From assembly GCA_023139715.1 (NCBI GenBank), contig JAGLNB010000162.1, positions 1 through 13,218 of the forward strand: a stretch of 13,218 nucleotides of DNA. Direction: 5' to 3'. Source of the DNA: Planctomycetota bacterium. GTDB taxonomy: Bacteria > Planctomycetota > Phycisphaerae > Sedimentisphaerales > Anaerobacaceae. A program made the translations under genes and the position numbers. This document shows, piece after piece, positions 11,336-13,218 of the stretch (its first letter is position 1; each line of letters begins with the position of its first letter). The notes under the pieces are model-generated. The model worked only from the letters and a program-made list of their open reading frames with translations. It was not told where the DNA came from and did no database searches.

Positions 11336-12490
11336 TTATTTTTCTGCATCGAAATGGAAGAAGTTGTGCGTAATTCTTTTTGAATGCCTGCGCTCATCGA
11401 TTGGCAAAAGAAAATAAAATGTGCTCCCAGTGCCGAGTTCGGATTCGGCAAGAATTTTTCCGCTGTGCTCTTCAATAATGTTTCTTGAAATCGCAAGACC
11501 AAGCCCTGTCCCTTCGGCTTGTTTTTTGTTGGCTTCAGTGAGCTGTTCAAAAGTGCAGAAAAGTTTGGGCACATTTTCCTGGCGTATGCCGCAGCCAGTG
11601 TCGCAAACTGAGACTTTAATGGTATTTTCCAGCTGACTGCTGGTAACGGTTATACCGCCTTTTTCCGTAAACTTTATAGCGTTGTTAGCAAGGTTTGTTA
11701 AAACTTGTATGATTTTGTCACGGTCAAATTGAATTTCGGGAAGGTGCTTGTCGAGTTCAAGCGAAAAGGTAAGCCCTTTTTCATTGGCAAACGGAAGCAT
11801 TATCTTGTGAACTTCCGAGATGGCTTCGTTTATATTGTTTGGCTGCATATTGAAATTCATTTTGCCGATTTCGAGCTTTTGGAAATCGAGGACATCATTG
11901 ATGAGCCGGGTCAGCCGCTCAACATTTCGCTTTGCCAAGCTGAGGAAATCTTTTTGTTCAGGATTGATCTGGCCGGCTGAGCCGTCGACAACAATCGCAA
12001 TGCCTTCTCTTATAGCTGTAAGGGGAGCCCTTAGTTCGTGCGAGACCATAGAAATAAATCGTGATTTCATTTCCATCGCCTGGCGGATTTCTCTTGCTGC
12101 CTGTTTGCGGGCAAGGGCATAAAGAATTGTGCGAATCAGAAGCTCGGCAAGTAATGGTCCTTTAACAATATAATCCGTAGCGCCGTTTTTTATGGCCAAA
12201 AGACCCATCTGCTCATCATTTAAGCCGGTTAAAACGATGACGGGAGTATCACTGGAAATTTTATTTACGCTTTTAACCGTCTCAATGCCGCTACTGTCGG
12301 GCAATTTCAAATCGAGCAATATGGCATCGTAATCATTGTTTGCAAGCAGCTTAATTGTTTCAGATAAACTCTTTGCTTTATCGACGAAGAACTGAGCGTA
12401 TTGGTCGCTGTCGGTTAAAATCAGTTCCACCAGCCGGATATCGCCGGGATTGTCGTCAACGAGCAGAATTCTTATTGTGTTTTCGTTCAT
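11336..12490 (-). CDS. Hybrid sensor: N-terminal receiver plus histidine kinase
   Basis: The 384-residue soluble protein has no membrane segment. Residues 5-120 are a receiver domain (D12-D13, D60, T88, K110; K110 is followed by Gly instead of the usual Pro). Residues 139-205 are a HisKA dimerisation domain with the phosphorylated H151 in 'MVSHELRAPL'. Residues 255-370 are the ATPase domain with N270 in the N box, 'DTGCGI' (297-302), 'LFCTFEQL' and 'EGTGLGLAI' (326-334). Input through a receiver rather than a sensor suggests it is controlled by another kinase or passes phosphate in a relay. The convergent single receiver gene is the obvious partner (inference). It may be co-transcribed with the DUF4870 gene 71 bp upstream. 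Confidence 0.94.
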   Translation of the reverse strand: MNENTIRILLVDDNPGDIRLVELILTDSDQYAQFFVDKAKSLSETIKLLANNDYDAILLDLKLPDSSGIETVKSVNKISSDTPVIVLTGLNDEQMGLLAIKNGATDYIVKGPLLAELLIRTILYALARKQAAREIRQAMEMKSRFISMVSHELRAPLTAIREGIAIVVDGSAGQINPEQKDFLSLAKRNVERLTRLINDVLDFQKLEIGKMNFNMQPNNINEAISEVHKIMLPFANEKGLTFSLELDKHLPEIQFDRDKIIQVLTNLANNAIKFTEKGGITVTSSQLENTIKVSVCDTGCGIRQENVPKLFCTFEQLTEANKKQAEGTGLGLAISRNIIEEHSGKILAESELGTGSTFYFLLPIDERRHSKRITHNFFHFDAEK

Positions 12491-12561
12491 ATACGGCTTT
12501 CATTATTTGAGTGAATCAAAGCAGCGAGTTTTCATAATCTAATGAGTAACCGGCAGCGCAA

Positions 12562-13002
12562 TTATTTTATAAATCGAATAGTAAGTGGATAACGATAATG
12601 TTGGCCATCGCCGGCCTTAATCGCTGCAACTATCAATAAAACCAAATCGACGATACCAACAGCAGCCAGTAAAAATGGGCCAATACAAAGAGCAAACAAT
12701 GCCACTGATACGAGGGCATAAATTGCTATTGAAATCTGAAAATTGACCGCTTCTTTGCCCTGCTCATTGACAAATGGATGCTCATCTTTTTTTAGCTGCC
12801 ATAAAACCAATGGCCCGACGATGTTGCCGACAACCGGAATTACATATCCGGCAAGCCCTGCAATATGACATAACATCGCCCACTTACAGGCATCTTTGTT
12901 GGTTTCATTGTTTGCCTGGCCCTGTTCGGATGTGTTTTGCTCTGCGGCGGATTGCTCGGAGGTGTCTTGCGAAGATTGGGAACTTTCGTTTACTTCTTCC
13001 AT
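12562..13002 (-). CDS. DUF4870 domain membrane protein
   Basis: The 146-residue protein has a Ser/Gln/Glu-rich disordered N-terminus (1-37). A DUF4870 domain follows: 'WAMLCHIAGLAGY' (41-53), 'GNIVGPLVLWQLKKDEHPFVNEQGKEAVNFQIS' (59-91) with the family's hallmark 'H.FV.EQGKEA.NFQ', two further hydrophobic helices (92-128), and a terminal 'HYRYPLTIRFIK'. It is a small three- or four-helix membrane protein of unknown function. The start is supported by AAAGGGG six to seven bases before the ATG. It is divergently placed from the tRNA gene and followed by the receiver-kinase on the same strand. Confidence 0.9.
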   Translation of the reverse strand: MEEVNESSQSSQDTSEQSAAEQNTSEQGQANNETNKDACKWAMLCHIAGLAGYVIPVVGNIVGPLVLWQLKKDEHPFVNEQGKEAVNFQISIAIYALVSVALFALCIGPFLLAAVGIVDLVLLIVAAIKAGDGQHYRYPLTIRFIK

Positions 13003-13117
13003 AATATACCCCTTTCTTGATTACATTAAGATTTGAAAAACCAGTTTTTTTTAACAAAGTTCGATTAAATGAGCAAGGATAAAATCTGCCATTCCAAATG
13101 AGGCCGGCAGTAAATAC

Positions 13118-13146
13118 TGGAAAAAATATCCGGCTGTCGATATAAT
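13118..13146 (+). promoter_or_regulatory. Promoter of the tRNA-Gly gene
   Basis: TGGAAA (13118-13123), 17 bases, then a perfect TATAAT (13141-13146). The start would be near 13153, leaving a leader of about 20 nt before the tRNA. Confidence 0.6.
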
Positions 13147-13172
13147 GTGTCGCATATTTTATGAGCAGATTT

Positions 13173-13218
13173 GCGGGCGTAATTCAGTGGTAGAATGTCA
13201 GCTTCCCAAGCTGAATGT
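13173..13218 (+). tRNA. tRNA-Gly, anticodon CCC, 3' end cut by the window
   Basis: Acceptor strand GCGGGCG, D arm ATTC-AGTGGTA-GAAT, and anticodon arm TCAGC / TTCCCAA / GCTGA with anticodon CCC at 13205-13207, which reads GGG. The variable loop begins at the edge; the T arm and 3' acceptor strand are outside the window. Confidence 0.93.

Overview
The window looks like a chromosomal segment of a diderm bacterium, most plausibly a planctomycete of the Phycisphaerae type. This placement is inference. It rests on a large AsmA-like periplasmic protein, a K+-dependent membrane pyrophosphatase, a small DUF1844 protein beside smpB, and AT-leaning intergenic DNA crowded with short dispersed repeats. 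No rRNA, CRISPR array or transposase gene is present.

Layout. 1-1974: 3' part of an AsmA-superfamily gene. 2153-4582: membrane-bound ion-translocating pyrophosphatase (hppA) with its own SD and terminator. 4672-5259: ribosomal silencing factor RsfS with an unusual lysine-rich, histone-H1-like N-terminal arm, then a strong terminator. 5260-8419: an accessory stretch. Two repeat-rich intergenic zones (5345-6179 and 7809-8419) carry the same repeats in opposite orientation. Between them lie a minus-strand nucleotidyltransferase-like gene, a small partner gene overlapping it by 4 bases, a strong candidate for an undescribed small structured RNA on the plus strand (about 7044-7140), and a minus-strand DUF3800 gene. 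8420-8779: half-size TauE/SafE-type permease (minus). 8980-10689: compact minus-strand operon smpB - DUF1844 - trpC, with a promoter so close to smpB that the mRNA is nearly leaderless. 10911-12490: tail-to-tail signalling pair, a single-domain response regulator (plus) and a receiver-histidine kinase (minus). 12562-13002: DUF4870 membrane protein (minus). 13173-end: tRNA-Gly(CCC) with its promoter, cut by the window edge.

How the parts relate. Housekeeping functions (translation quality control by smpB and rsfS, tryptophan synthesis by trpC, energy coupling by hppA, one tRNA) surround the accessory block. That block has hallmarks of a defence or toxin-antitoxin-like locus (nucleotidyltransferase plus small partner, DUF3800, autonomous RNA), but no function is proven by sequence alone. 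The main candidate for something new is the RNA at 7044-7140. It has a sigma70-like promoter, a three-stem rod fold whose G-U pairs fit only the plus strand, and a closing stem that doubles as an intrinsic terminator.
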